Counted from the stretch's first letter, positions 8,388 to 17,427 are shown. The stretch: 64,000 bases of DNA from Bradyrhizobium niftali (GCF_004571025.1 NZ_SPQT01000003.1:62001-126000); one strand, 5' to 3'. A program made the numbers and translations. The notes: generated by a model not told the origin, from the letters alone.

Positions 8388-9348
8388 GGCCGGCTCCCTT
8401 ATCTGCGCCGGGCTTGCGTCGTCCCGTGAACAGGCTAAGCAGGCCGCCGGGCTGGAAGCGCGCGATCACCACGATGATCGCGCCATAGACCACGAAGGTG
8501 AGGCCCGCACCCTTGCCGCCCAGCCAGCTGTTGGAGATCTCCTCCAGCGGCACGAGGATCGCGGCTCCCACCAGCGGCCCGAACAGCAGCCCGGCCCCGC
8601 CCAGCGCCGCCATGATCAGGATCTTGACCGAGATCAGAATGCCGAGCCCGGACTCCGGATCGACGAAGCCGAACATCATCGCATAGAGCGCGCCGGCGAC
8701 GCTGGTCAGCGCCGCGCTCAGCATGTAGGCGTAGAGCTTGGTCCGGCTCGCGGGTGCACCCAGGGAACGTGCGGCCCTCTCGGAATCCTTGATCGCGCGC
8801 AGGTAAAATCCCATCCGGCTGTTGGTCATCCACCAGGTGACGAGCAGCGTGATCGCGAGGACTGCGAGGAAGAGATAGTAGTACGGCAGCGACGACAGGA
8901 ACGAGAGATCGAACACGTTGCGCGGCACGGTCGGCCCCGAAAGGCCGACGGCCGCGCCGAGCCATTCGGTGTTGGTGACGATCAGCCGCATCGTCTCGGC
9001 GACCGCGATCGTCGCCATGCTGAAGTAATGGCCCGACAGCCGCAGCGTCGGCACGCCGATGATCGCAGCGAGGGCAACCGCCAGCACGATGCCGCCGGGG
9101 ATGCCGAACAGCGGCGACAGGCCGAATTTGGCGTAGGAGCCCATCGCGGCATAGGCGCCGCAGCCGAAGAACACGACATGCCCCACCGACACCTGCCCGG
9201 CATAGCCGCCGACGATGTTCCAGGCCGACGCGGCAATCGCATAGAGCAGCACCAGCGCACCGAGGCGCTGCTGGAACGGCGAGGACAGCAGCAGCGGATA
9301 GGCGATCGCAATCGCTGCGACGACCGAGAGCCAGACCAGGCGCCGCAT
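8377..9348 (-). CDS. livM: Branched-chain amino-acid ABC transporter permease LivM
   Basis: 323 residues beginning MRRLVWLSVVAAIAIAYPLL. About ten hydrophobic segments are visible, with the family motif YAIAASAWNIVGGYAGQVSVGH and the ATPase-contact region (RMGFYLRAIKDSERAARSLG). The open frame continues upstream into livH sequence, but the true start is fixed by a TGATG overlap with the livH stop and by the family-typical N-terminus. It forms the channel with LivH. Confidence 0.93.
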   Translation of the reverse strand: MRRLVWLSVVAAIAIAYPLLLSSPFQQRLGALVLLYAIAASAWNIVGGYAGQVSVGHVVFFGCGAYAAMGSYAKFGLSPLFGIPGGIVLAVALAAIIGVPTLRLSGHYFSMATIAVAETMRLIVTNTEWLGAAVGLSGPTVPRNVFDLSFLSSLPYYYLFLAVLAITLLVTWWMTNSRMGFYLRAIKDSERAARSLGAPASRTKLYAYMLSAALTSVAGALYAMMFGFVDPESGLGILISVKILIMAALGGAGLLFGPLVGAAILVPLEEISNSWLGGKGAGLTFVVYGAIIVVIARFQPGGLLSLFTGRRKPGADKGAGHAP

Positions 9349-10211
9349 CACATCTTCCCCATCAGGCCCTGTGGCCGGAACCAGAGGAAGAACAGGAACA
9401 GGACATAGACGATGATGTCCTTGTAGATCGCGCCGATCAGATAGCCGGAGAGCGACTCGATGACGCCGATCAGGAGCCCGGCGACGAGCGCGCCGGGCAC
9501 GCTGCCGAAGCCGCCGAGCGAGACCGTGACGAAGGCGACGATGCCGAGCGTCTCGCCGACCGTCGGCACGATGTAGAAGAAGTTCGCGATCAGCGCGCCG
9601 GCAAGGCCGGTCGCGCCGGCCGCGATGGCCCAGGCGATGGCCTGCATGGTGTCGGGCCGGATGCCCATGAGCTGCGCCGCGGTCGCGTCCTCCGCCACCG
9701 CCAGCATCCTGGAGCCGAGCGAGGTGCGCGTCAGCAGCAGATGCAGGCCGAGCGTGACAAGCAGCGCGACGACACCGGCGAGCAGCCGCGAGGCCTCGAT
9801 GCGCAAGCCTGCGACCGCAAAGGTGCCGCCGACGATGTTTTGCGGCATCGACAGGAAGTTGGCGCCGAACCACCAGAACACGGAGTAGCGCAACAGCAGC
9901 GCCAGCCCGAAGGTGCCGAGGATCTGCGCCAGCATCGGCCCCTTCATGATGTCGCGGATCAGGGCGAAGTAGACCACGACGCCGAGGGTCGCGAGCACCA
10001 GCGTCGCCAGCGGCGCGCCGAGAAGCGGCCCTCCCCCCATCAGGGTGTAGACGACATAGGCGACGTACATGCCGAGCATGACGAAGTCGCCATGCGCGAA
10101 ATTGACGATGTTCATCATGCCCCACACCAGCGTGAGGCCCGAGGAAAACAGGGCGTAGACGGCGCCAAGCAGAAGCCCGCCGACGATCACCTGCACGAGA
10201 ACAAAGGACAT
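9348..10211 (-). CDS. livH: Branched-chain amino-acid ABC transporter permease LivH
   Basis: 287 residues with the characteristic LivH start (QVIVGGLLLGAVYALFSSGLTLVWGMMNIVNFAHGDFVMLG) and the EAA-like cytoplasmic loop (GSRMLAVAEDATAAQLMGI). About eight membrane helices. Its stop shares one base with the livM start. A GC-rich hairpin separates it from the binding-protein gene upstream. Confidence 0.94.
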   Translation of the reverse strand: MSFVLVQVIVGGLLLGAVYALFSSGLTLVWGMMNIVNFAHGDFVMLGMYVAYVVYTLMGGGPLLGAPLATLVLATLGVVVYFALIRDIMKGPMLAQILGTFGLALLLRYSVFWWFGANFLSMPQNIVGGTFAVAGLRIEASRLLAGVVALLVTLGLHLLLTRTSLGSRMLAVAEDATAAQLMGIRPDTMQAIAWAIAAGATGLAGALIANFFYIVPTVGETLGIVAFVTVSLGGFGSVPGALVAGLLIGVIESLSGYLIGAIYKDIIVYVLFLFFLWFRPQGLMGKM

Positions 10212-10246
10212 GAGCTGCGTTGCTCTGATCAGATCATCCCGGGATC

Positions 10247-10267
10247 GGCGGGACGCGCGGTCCCGCC
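10247..10267. other. Intercistronic hairpin between livK and livH
   Basis: A perfect 8-bp stem (GGCGGGAC / GTCCCGCC) with a 5-base loop sits in the 66-bp gap. There is no T-run, so it is not a typical Rho-independent terminator. In binding-protein operons such stems often protect the 3' end of the abundant binding-protein message; that role is inferred here. Confidence 0.4.
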
Positions 10268-10277
10268 TTCAAACATC

Positions 10278-11531
10278 TCACCAGCCCCTGTAGGGCAGCA
10301 TCGGCGCCTTTTCGGCATTCGCCTTCGGCCACACCGAGACGTAATTCTCGCCATCCTGGAGCTGGATGATGAGGCCGGAGGCGAGGACGTTCTGGCCCTT
10401 GTCGTCGAACTTCACGCCCCTGTAGCCCATCATCAACTGCTCGGGCTTCAGGTCCGTCGCTTTCAGCGCGGCCTGGATCTTGGCCGGGTCGGTCGAGCCG
10501 GCCCGGTCGATCGCGTCGGCCAGCACGAAGAAGCCCTGCATCTGCCGGCCGACGGTGTCGTCCATCTCCTCGCCGCTCTTCTTCTTGTACATGTCGGCGA
10601 TGATGGCGGAGGGCGAGCCGGACGGGCCCACGGCCCAGGACGAGCGGTTGAAGACGCCTTGGGAGATCTTGCCGACCGCCTTGATGAAGGATGGATCGGA
10701 ATAGCCCGCGTCGTCGGCAAGCAGAATCGCCGGCTTGTAGTCGAGCGACTGCATGGTCTTGGCGAACAGGATCGCATCCGACGTGTAGCTGATCATGATG
10801 ATCACGTCGGGCTTCTTGTCCTTGAGCTGGAGCACCTGGCCCTGCACATCGGTCGCATTGACGGGATAGGCGACGTCGAGCGCGATCGGCTGGCCCTTGT
10901 CCTTGAAGGCGGTGCTGATCGTGTTGGCGACCGAGGTGCCGTATTCGGTGTTGTCGTGGACCAGCGCGATCGCGTCGGTCTTGGCGCCTGTCGCCTTCAT
11001 GTCGGCGAGGAAATCGGTGTAAATCTTGGCGAAGTCGGTGGCGATCGGCGTGGTGCGGAAGAACCATTTGAAGCCGCGCTCGGTGAGATTGGCGGCAACC
11101 GACTCGGAATTCAGAAAGGGAATGCCGTATTTCTCGGCGATCGCGCTCGAGGTCAGCGTGACCCCGGACTGATAGGAGCCGAACACCGCCGCCACCTTGT
11201 CTTCCGTGATCAGGCGCAACGCCTGGTTCTGCCCCGTGGCCGGATTACCCTGGTTGTCGGCGAACACGACCTCGATCCTGGCGCCGCCGAGGCCGGCAAG
11301 GCCTGCGTTCTTCGCCAGCGGCAGATTGCCGAGTTCGGGGTGAGCGTTGTTGATGATGTCCATGGCGACCTCGAGCGCCGCCTTGGCATGCGCGCCGATC
11401 GAGGCCGTGCCACCCGACATCGGCAGGATCGCGCCGATCTTGACGACCTTGTCCTGAGCCTGCGCGCCCGAAGCCAACCCAAAGGACATCGCGGCCGCGC
11501 AAAGCAGCCCGCTGATGTGCTTCAATGTCAT
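10278..11531 (-). CDS. livK: Branched-chain amino-acid/amide ABC transporter substrate-binding protein (LivK-like)
   Basis: 417 residues from the ATG at 11531, chosen because GGGGAGGT lies about 8 bases upstream; an in-frame ATG-type start 30 bases earlier lacks this. Signal peptide HISGLLCAAAMSFGLASGAQAQ, then a periplasmic-binding-protein fold type I (KIGAILPMSGGTASIGAHAK; AAVFGSYQSGVTLTSSAIAE; IPFLNSESVAANLTERG). It captures the ligand for LivHMGF. Members of this subgroup carry diverse ligands, so naming it for leucine would be unsafe. Confidence 0.9.
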   Translation of the reverse strand: MTLKHISGLLCAAAMSFGLASGAQAQDKVVKIGAILPMSGGTASIGAHAKAALEVAMDIINNAHPELGNLPLAKNAGLAGLGGARIEVVFADNQGNPATGQNQALRLITEDKVAAVFGSYQSGVTLTSSAIAEKYGIPFLNSESVAANLTERGFKWFFRTTPIATDFAKIYTDFLADMKATGAKTDAIALVHDNTEYGTSVANTISTAFKDKGQPIALDVAYPVNATDVQGQVLQLKDKKPDVIIMISYTSDAILFAKTMQSLDYKPAILLADDAGYSDPSFIKAVGKISQGVFNRSSWAVGPSGSPSAIIADMYKKKSGEEMDDTVGRQMQGFFVLADAIDRAGSTDPAKIQAALKATDLKPEQLMMGYRGVKFDDKGQNVLASGLIIQLQDGENYVSVWPKANAEKAPMLPYRGW

Positions 11532-11831
11532 GAAATCAGACCTCCCCAAGGGTTTCCCCAACCAAGATTTTTTGGAATGCGTGGGCTAGGCGCCCGCTTC
11601 CGTTTGATTATGCCTGGCAATGAAAGGATGGCATGCCGGCCGGGGTACCGGCAAGGTGAAACGGATTGCCACGATGCTGCATGAGCAGCGGTTACACCGC
11701 TCGCGCGCAGCAGCGAAGTCGTAGCCCGGGTGAGCGAAGCGATACCCGGGATCGCGGCGGCAGCATTCCCGGATGTCGCTTCGCTAATCCGGGCTACGGG
11801 TATCGCTACGAGTCTTCCTGCTCTGCCTCAC
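11532..11831. repeat. Intergenic stretch with a REP-like inverted repeat (11721-11797)
   Basis: The only structure seen in this 300-bp gap is an inverted repeat: 30-base arms beginning GTAGCCCGGGTGAGCGAAGCG at 11721 and ending ...GGGCTAC at 11797, nearly identical after reverse complementing, with a short GC-rich loop. A related but distinct element lies at 25821-25914. Such GTAGCCCGG...GAGCG...CCGGG units are dispersed in many Bradyrhizobium genomes. Confidence 0.7.
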
Positions 11832-12194
11832 TCAACTGATAACATCGTTCGCCCTCAGCAGAGTCGTGAAGCCGCCATAGATCATGCGCTTGCCGTCGAA
11901 CGGCATGTCGGCGCCCTTGAGCCGCGCATCCGCCATCACCTTCTTGTTGACGGCATCGCGGCTCTCCCGGTCGCGGTAGACGATCCAGGAGAACACCACG
12001 AGCTCATCCTCCTTCGCCATCACCGCGCGCGGAAACGATGTCAGCTCGCCATACGGAACGTCGTCGCCGATGCATTCGACATAATCGAGCGCGCCGTGCT
12101 CCATCCAGACCGCGCAGGCCATTTTCGCCAGAGCCTTGTAGGCCTCGATCTTGTCCTTCGGCACGGCCAGCACGAAACCATCGACATAGGGCAT
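11832..12194 (-). CDS. DUF1428 family protein
   Basis: 120 residues starting MPYVDGFVLAVPKDKIEAYK, the diagnostic start of DUF1428 (E. coli YbaA), with the conserved WMEHGALDYVECIGDDVP and FSWIVYRDRESRDAVNKKVM segments. The fold is a ferredoxin-like dimeric alpha-beta barrel; the biochemical role is unknown. AAGGAGAT precedes the ATG at good spacing. It is probably monocistronic, facing the REP-like element. Confidence 0.88.
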   Translation of the reverse strand: MPYVDGFVLAVPKDKIEAYKALAKMACAVWMEHGALDYVECIGDDVPYGELTSFPRAVMAKEDELVVFSWIVYRDRESRDAVNKKVMADARLKGADMPFDGKRMIYGGFTTLLRANDVIS

Positions 12195-12365
12195 CACGGA
12201 TCTCCTTGGGTTGTGTGTCCCAAGGACGATGGAGCGCGCCGCGATCCGACCCCGCCGATGCGCTTTCAGATGAGGCAAACCGTCGCGAGCGGCGGCGCGG
12301 CCAGCCGGGCTTCGCAAATGGTGCGGCCCCCGAGCAGAGCAATCATTGGGAAACGCGCCCGGAAT

Positions 12366-12439
12366 TGGCTGGGGAACCTGGATTCGAACCAAGACAAACA
12401 GAGTCAGAGTCTGTTGTGCTACCGTTACACCATTCCCCA
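12366..12439 (-). tRNA. tRNA-Gln (anticodon CTG), CCA encoded
   Basis: Read on the minus strand it starts TGGGGAATGGTGTAACGG and ends TTCCCCA-GCCA. The acceptor stem TGGGGAA/TTCCCCA, anticodon stem ACAGA/TCTGT with loop CTCTGAC, and T-arm CTTGG-TTCGAAT-CCAGG all pair. Discriminator G and the CCA tail are present in the DNA. Confidence 0.95.
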
Positions 12440-12675
12440 ACGGAATAGTCGAACAAAATCAATGACTTAATGATTTGTCCGACTGTGGCCGGAAGCGCGT
12501 TTGGCGCAAATCACGGCTCAGGCGTGGCAGCGTTCTACCCGCTCGGCTCCGGGCTGGCAAGCGCGGCGGTGCACGGGGCTGTTGACCGCCAAAGGGATCG
12601 GCCCGGCTCTACGCCGGGGCCACGTTGTCGATCTGATCGGCGGACCGATCGGCTTCCGGAAAGAGGAAATGAAGC

Positions 12676-13092
12676 TTGCGAACGACCGGCCTGCCCGTAA
12701 CCCGGATGGACCAGTTCATTCTCTTCTTCATCAAGAACCAGAGCACCGGCGAATTTCGCTCATTTCTCGCCCGGCCACCGGGCGTGATCCGGCCACTCGG
12801 ATCGTCGGTGGAGTGGATCGTGGAGCGGCCGACAGATCCGCCCAGCGGGAACATGTCCGCGCTTCCGGCCTATGGCTCGGTAGATTTCAGATACTGCATG
12901 GCGCGGGCATCATCCGGTGGGCCACTCGCGCCCGGACGCTTGCTGACGCTGGATGACAGCGCGCTGATGATCCATATGCGCGAGCTTTTTGCGAATCCCA
13001 ATCGTACCGTGACCGTCTCGAGCCCGGAGCTCAGGCACGACAAGGATGGTTCCGTCGGCGTCACATGCAGCTACAAGGAGCCGAAAGGGTAG
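12676..13092 (+). pseudogene. C-terminal fragment of a G1-family (eqolisin) glutamic peptidase
   Basis: The frame reads FILFFIKNQSTGEFRSFL, then SSVEWIVERPTDPPSG and LPAYGSVDFRYCMA. The EWIVERP segment is the eqolisin motif carrying the catalytic Glu, and the F(F/L)xKNxxTG strand precedes it in family members. The N-terminal half with the catalytic Gln and a signal peptide is missing: the same frame upstream hits stops at 12583, 12634 and 12670. A TTG at 12676 or ATG at 12706 could open a fragment of about 130 residues, which should be inactive. The neighbouring tRNA is a possible site of recombination. Confidence 0.6.
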
Positions 13093-13114
13093 TCGGCTCT
13101 TTGAGAGTCCCCAC

Positions 13115-14086
13115 CTATTCCAGCTTGATGTTCGCCGCCTCGATCACCTTCTTCCAGCGCGCTGTCTCCGCGGCGATGTAGGCAGCGAACGGCTCCGAAT
13201 CCACCGCCACCGCAGCCGCACCGAGCTCGGCCATCTTCTGCACCGTTTCCGGTTGCTGCATGAAGGCGCGGATCTCGGTCGAGAGTTTTTCGACGATCGG
13301 CTTCGGCGTGCCCGCGGGGACGAAGAAACCGTGCCAGGCGACCGCCTCGAAGCCGGGCAGGAATTCGGCGACGGCCGGGACTTCCGGATCGAACACGGCA
13401 CGCTTGGGCGTTGCGGTCGCAAGCATCGCGAGCTGGCCGGTCTTCACCTGCGGCAGCAGCAGCGGCACATTGTCGAAGGCGAGATCGATCTGGCCGCTGA
13501 GCAGATCCGTCAGCATCTGGCTGGAGCCCTTGTAAGGCACGTGCACCATCCTGGTGCCGGTCATCTGCTGAAACAGCTCGCCGGCGAGATGCTGCGAGGT
13601 GCCGACGCCGGCCGAGCCGAACGAGACCTTGTCCGGATTCGCCTTCAGATAGGCAATCAGCTCCGGCACGGTGCGCGCCTTGATCTTGTTGGGGTTCACG
13701 ACGAGAACGTTGGGCACGATGCTGATCTGGGCGATCGGCACCAGATCCTTGTCCGGCTGGTAGCTGAGCTTCGGCCCATAGAGCGAGGGGTTGATGGCGA
13801 GCGCCGACGTGCTGGCAAGGCCGAGCGTGATGCCATCAGGCGCCGATTTCGCCAGCCGCGTCACGCCGAGGATCGAGCCGGCGCCGCCGACATTCTCGAC
13901 CACGAAGGGCTTGCCGAGCTTGATCTGCAAATGGTTGGAGACCATGCGCGCGAAGATGTCGGCGGTGCCGCCGGCGGCGAAGGGAACGATCACCGTCACC
14001 TGCTTGGACGGATAGCCGTCCTGCGCCTTCGCCGGCAACGTCGCCAGCAGCATGACCGAGGCAAGAACAAGCCACATCGATCTCAT
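13115..14086 (-). CDS. Tripartite tricarboxylate transporter (TTT/Bug) substrate-binding protein
   Basis: 323 residues with a signal peptide (WLVLASVMLLATLPAKAQ) and Bug/TctC motifs YPSKQVTVIVPFAAGGTADIFAR, FVVENVGGAGSILGV, VSFGSAGVGTSQHLAGELF and MVHVPYKGSSQ. Such proteins bind carboxylates or other acids for TctAB. No tctA or tctB is in the window, so it must feed a distant transporter or act as a sensor. GAGGAAAC precedes the ATG. It is last in the catabolic operon, 56 bases after the alcohol-dehydrogenase gene. Confidence 0.9.
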   Translation of the reverse strand: MRSMWLVLASVMLLATLPAKAQDGYPSKQVTVIVPFAAGGTADIFARMVSNHLQIKLGKPFVVENVGGAGSILGVTRLAKSAPDGITLGLASTSALAINPSLYGPKLSYQPDKDLVPIAQISIVPNVLVVNPNKIKARTVPELIAYLKANPDKVSFGSAGVGTSQHLAGELFQQMTGTRMVHVPYKGSSQMLTDLLSGQIDLAFDNVPLLLPQVKTGQLAMLATATPKRAVFDPEVPAVAEFLPGFEAVAWHGFFVPAGTPKPIVEKLSTEIRAFMQQPETVQKMAELGAAAVAVDSEPFAAYIAAETARWKKVIEAANIKLE

Positions 14087-14142
14087 CGAAGTTTCCTCTG
14101 TTTTACGTGTTGTTGATTGGCTGCCACGCGCGGCAGGGATAG

Positions 14143-15273
14143 CTAGAACGCGACCTCGTACATGTTCAGGATCGCATCCCGGCCGAGATCGCGCGGGTTG
14201 TTGTCGAGCAGGCGGCGAATGGCGCGCGCCTCGTCGGCCATCACGCCGAGATCGTTCCTGGGCACGCCGAGCGCGGACAGCCGCATCTCGATACCGAGAT
14301 TCTTGCAGAACTCGTAAGTTGCGTCGAACGCGCGTTTCGCATCGCCCTGCTCCCGCAGTCCGAGCGCCCGGAGCACCGCGACCGTCTTGGCCTCGACCGC
14401 CGGCATGTTGAAGGCCAACGTGTGCGGGAAGATCACCGCGCAGGCGAGCCCGTGCGCGATATGATGGCGCGTGCCGAGCGGATAGGCCACCGCATGGCCG
14501 GCGGTGGTGTTCACCGGCCCAAGGCAATAGCCGCCATAGAGCGAAGCCAGGGCAAGACCGGCGCGCGCCTCGCGGTCGCCGCCGTCGGCCACCGCGCGCT
14601 TGAGATAGCGCCCGACCAGCCGCGCACCCTCGAGCGCATAGAGGTCGATCGTCGGATGCGACTTGCGGCTGGTGTAAGCCTCGACGCAATGCGCGAGCGC
14701 GTCGACGCCGGTGGCCGCAGTGACCTCCTTCGGCACGGTCATGGTCAAGTCCGGATCGACGATGGCGATATCGGCAAGCATGAAGCGGCTCTGCACCGCC
14801 TGCTTGTTCTGGCTGACGGGATCGGTGACGAGCGCGCGGGTGCCGGCCTCGCTGCCGGTGCCCGACGTGGTCGGTATCTGCATCAGCGCCACGCTGCGGC
14901 CGGCCACCTTCTCCGGCCCGACGATGTCGGCAAAGGCCACGTCGGAAGTGCAGAGCACCGCGACCAGCTTGGCGAGATCCATCGCGCTGCCGCCGCCGAA
15001 GCCGACCACGAGATCGGGCTTGGCCTCGCGCGCCATCGCCACGGCCTTCTCGAGATTGGGCAGGTCCGGCTCGGGCTTGACGTCGCCGAACACCTTCACC
15101 GCACCCGGCAACGCCAGCATGTCGATGCGGCGCGCATTGAACGGATCGGAAATCACCAGCGGCCGCCTGGCGCCGATCCGCTCGGCAAAGCGTGCCGCAG
15201 CCGTGATCGTGCCGTTGCCGAACTCCAGGATGGTGGGACGTTGGATTTCGATGGGTGTGAAGGCGTTGGTCAT
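14143..15273 (-). CDS. Iron-containing alcohol dehydrogenase (maleylacetate-reductase-like)
   Basis: 376 residues from MTNAFTPIEIQRP. The group III dehydrogenase fold shows the NAD-binding GFGGGSAMDLAK, substrate region PTTSGTGSEAGTRALVT and metal-ligand histidines in HCVEAYTSRKSHPTIDLYA, TTAGHAVAYPLGTRHHIAHG. Family members oxidise alcohols or reduce maleylacetate with NAD(P)H. Beside acid-sugar enzymes, oxidation of a hydroxy acid or reduction of a semialdehyde is a reasonable guess. It lies 13 bases after the pdxA2 stop, within the operon. Confidence 0.85.
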   Translation of the reverse strand: MTNAFTPIEIQRPTILEFGNGTITAAARFAERIGARRPLVISDPFNARRIDMLALPGAVKVFGDVKPEPDLPNLEKAVAMAREAKPDLVVGFGGGSAMDLAKLVAVLCTSDVAFADIVGPEKVAGRSVALMQIPTTSGTGSEAGTRALVTDPVSQNKQAVQSRFMLADIAIVDPDLTMTVPKEVTAATGVDALAHCVEAYTSRKSHPTIDLYALEGARLVGRYLKRAVADGGDREARAGLALASLYGGYCLGPVNTTAGHAVAYPLGTRHHIAHGLACAVIFPHTLAFNMPAVEAKTVAVLRALGLREQGDAKRAFDATYEFCKNLGIEMRLSALGVPRNDLGVMADEARAIRRLLDNNPRDLGRDAILNMYEVAF

Positions 15274-15286
15274 CGCGCGGTCGATC

Positions 15287-16324
15287 TCATGATTTGGATG
15301 CGGAAGCGCCAGCGGCCAGCCGTTCGGCATAGTCGATGGCCTCGATCAGGCTGTGCTCGTTGGCGATGCCCTTGCCGGCGATGTCGAAGGCGGTGCCATG
15401 ATCGACGGAGGTGCGGATGATCGGCAGGCCCAGCGTGATGTTGACGCCGGAGAGTTCCTGCCAGCGGCCGGTCGCAGGATCGACCTGGAAGCCGAGCAGC
15501 TTGACGGGAATGTGCCCCTGGTCGTGATACATCGCGACCGCCGCATCGAACTGGCCGGCGCGCAGCTTGACGAAGATGGTGTCGCCCGGCACGGGGCCGA
15601 CGACGTCAAGGCCGTCGGCGACCGCTTTGGCGATCGTCGGCGCCGACACATCGATGTCCTGCCGGCCGAACAGGCCGCCCTCGCCCGCATGCGGATTGAG
15701 CGCCGCGATCGCGATCTTCGGTTTGGCAATGCCGAGCCGGCGCAGCGCATCGTTGGTGAGGTCGATCACCAGGCGCAACCGCTCCGGCGTCAGACGCTTC
15801 GGCACGTCCTCCAGCGCGACATGGGTCGAAACATGGCTGACGCGCATGTTGCCGTGGGCGAGCAGCATCACCGAGCCGCGCACGCCGGTCAGGTGAGCCA
15901 GCATCTCGGTGTGGCCGGGGAAATGATAGCCGGCCTTGTTGAGCGCTTCCTTGTTGAGCGGAGCCGTGACGATGGCCGCGGTGCGGCCCGCCTGGGTCAG
16001 ACGCACGCCCTGCTCGATCGCCTTGTAGGCGAAGCGGCCTCCATCGGCGCTGAGCACGCCCGGCTTGATCGGGTCTCCCTCGGCGTCGGCTTGCAGGTAG
16101 CAGAGGTTGGGCCATTCGCGATCGTCCGCCGACACAAGCGGGATCGCAACGTCGGTACCGAGCGCGGCCTTCGCGCCATCCAGCGCCGCGCCGCTGCCGA
16201 TGATCAGCAGGCGCAGATCGCCCGTCGCGATCCGATCCTTCAGCCCGAGGCAGGCCTTGACGATGATCTCCGGCCCGATCCCGGCCGGATCGCCCATGGT
16301 GATGGCAAGATGACGAGAGGTCAT
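15287..16324 (-). CDS. pdxA2: PdxA2-type 4-phospho-threonate/erythronate dehydrogenase (4-hydroxythreonine-4-phosphate dehydrogenase family)
   Basis: 345 residues starting MTSRHLAITMGDPAGIGPEIIVK. The PdxA motifs are present: TAPLNKEALNKAGYHFPGHTEML, AALNPHAGEGGLFG and AVAMYHDQGHIPVKLLG, whose histidines hold the divalent metal. PdxA proper makes vitamin B6. Proteins encoded next to a DUF1537 kinase instead oxidise and decarboxylate phosphorylated four-carbon acids to dihydroxyacetone phosphate, and here the start overlaps that kinase's stop by four bases (ATGA), so the catabolic version is favoured. Confidence 0.86.
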   Translation of the reverse strand: MTSRHLAITMGDPAGIGPEIIVKACLGLKDRIATGDLRLLIIGSGAALDGAKAALGTDVAIPLVSADDREWPNLCYLQADAEGDPIKPGVLSADGGRFAYKAIEQGVRLTQAGRTAAIVTAPLNKEALNKAGYHFPGHTEMLAHLTGVRGSVMLLAHGNMRVSHVSTHVALEDVPKRLTPERLRLVIDLTNDALRRLGIAKPKIAIAALNPHAGEGGLFGRQDIDVSAPTIAKAVADGLDVVGPVPGDTIFVKLRAGQFDAAVAMYHDQGHIPVKLLGFQVDPATGRWQELSGVNITLGLPIIRTSVDHGTAFDIAGKGIANEHSLIEAIDYAERLAAGASASKS

Positions 16325-17427
16325 GTCGGACTCTCCATTCTGAGCAAATGATTGTCCCGGAGCAGGTCGCGCCACAGCTCGCTGGGACCGAATGCGCCGG
16401 ACTTCGAGACGACGTCAACGCCGGCCCAGCGACCGCCTTGCAGGATCGAGCGCGGCAACCCCGGAACGATACGCCCCGTCACCTGGAGCGCATGCGCGCC
16501 GAGGGCGACGCATGCGGCCTTCAGGGTTTCGCCGCCGGCGACGATCAATGTGCCGGGCTGTTCGAGCGCCGCGATCAGCGCCGTCATTTCGCGCGCGATC
16601 CGCCGCGCCGCCTCGGCGCGCGTCAGGCCTTCGGCGAGAGAGAATTTGACCAATGCGATTTCGTCACCGGCGAGCTTGCGCTGGACGCACGCGGCGCCCT
16701 CGCCTTCCGCAAGCGCGATGGTCGCCTCGCCGCATGCGGCGAGCTGCGACGCCGTGGCGGGCTGGTCGGAACCGAACAGCCCCAGCACCGGCAGCTTCAG
16801 CTGGCTCGGCGCATCGGCACGGTGGCTCCGGGCGAGCGCCCCGGCCAATCCGCCGCTTCCGCACCACAGCACCGGCCCCGGCATGCGCCGTCCCATCTCC
16901 ACGACACGATCGAGATCGATGTCGCTCTCGGCATCGAAGACCTGAACGCCGGCCTGCGCCAGCGTATCAGCCTGCCCCTGCCGCGCCTCGATACCCTCGA
17001 GCTGCAACTGGGCGAGAAGATTGTCGCCGACGCGATGCCACTCGCCCTGCACCGTGCGCGCGAATTGCTGGCCATCGACGGTACGGCGCCCCTGATAGTC
17101 GAAGGCGGGCGCAACCACGCAAGATGCCCAATGGCCGCTGCGCAGGCAGGCGCCGAGCTCTGCCGCCCACGCACCACGCAGGAGACTATCGACCTTCTTG
17201 TAGCCGATCGTCGCCCCGCGCAGTTGCGGCGCCAGCCGCTCGACGATCTCGACGCTCTCGGCCCTGGAGCGTTCCCGCGTGCCGCTGTCGATCGCAAGGC
17301 TCCGGGAGCCTTGCGCCGCTGGCGCTTCCGGCCAGGTGACGTCGAACGGTCCGCACAGGCCGACGAACTCCGCCGCGGTGTCGAGCGCTCCGGTGAGGTC
17401 GTCGGCAAGCAGGCGAACGCTCGTCAT
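16321..17427 (-). CDS. Four-carbon acid sugar kinase (DUF1537 / OtnK-DtnK family)
   Basis: 368 residues. The N-terminal motif LLADDLTGALDTAAEF is the DUF1537 signature; YKKVDSLLRGAWAAELGA carries the conserved Lys-Asp-Ser-Arg substrate site. The C-terminal ATP-binding half has VAGGETLKAACVALG and ends GAFGPSELWRDLL. The family phosphorylates D-threonate, L-threonate or erythronate at O4. It is somewhat shorter than typical members (about 400-430). Four-base overlaps on both sides, with pdxA2 and the FAD oxidase gene, indicate one translationally coupled unit. Confidence 0.87.
   Translation of the reverse strand: MTSVRLLADDLTGALDTAAEFVGLCGPFDVTWPEAPAAQGSRSLAIDSGTRERSRAESVEIVERLAPQLRGATIGYKKVDSLLRGAWAAELGACLRSGHWASCVVAPAFDYQGRRTVDGQQFARTVQGEWHRVGDNLLAQLQLEGIEARQGQADTLAQAGVQVFDAESDIDLDRVVEMGRRMPGPVLWCGSGGLAGALARSHRADAPSQLKLPVLGLFGSDQPATASQLAACGEATIALAEGEGAACVQRKLAGDEIALVKFSLAEGLTRAEAARRIAREMTALIAALEQPGTLIVAGGETLKAACVALGAHALQVTGRIVPGLPRSILQGGRWAGVDVVSKSGAFGPSELWRDLLRDNHLLRMESPT

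Noticed and set aside
9349..10125. Extension of livM upstream as one long protein
   Set aside because: This part is livH sequence read in another frame; the TGATG overlap and family N-terminus fix livM at 9348.
9741..11684. 647-residue plus-strand open frame across livH and livK
   Set aside because: Antisense shadow; no start site or domain.
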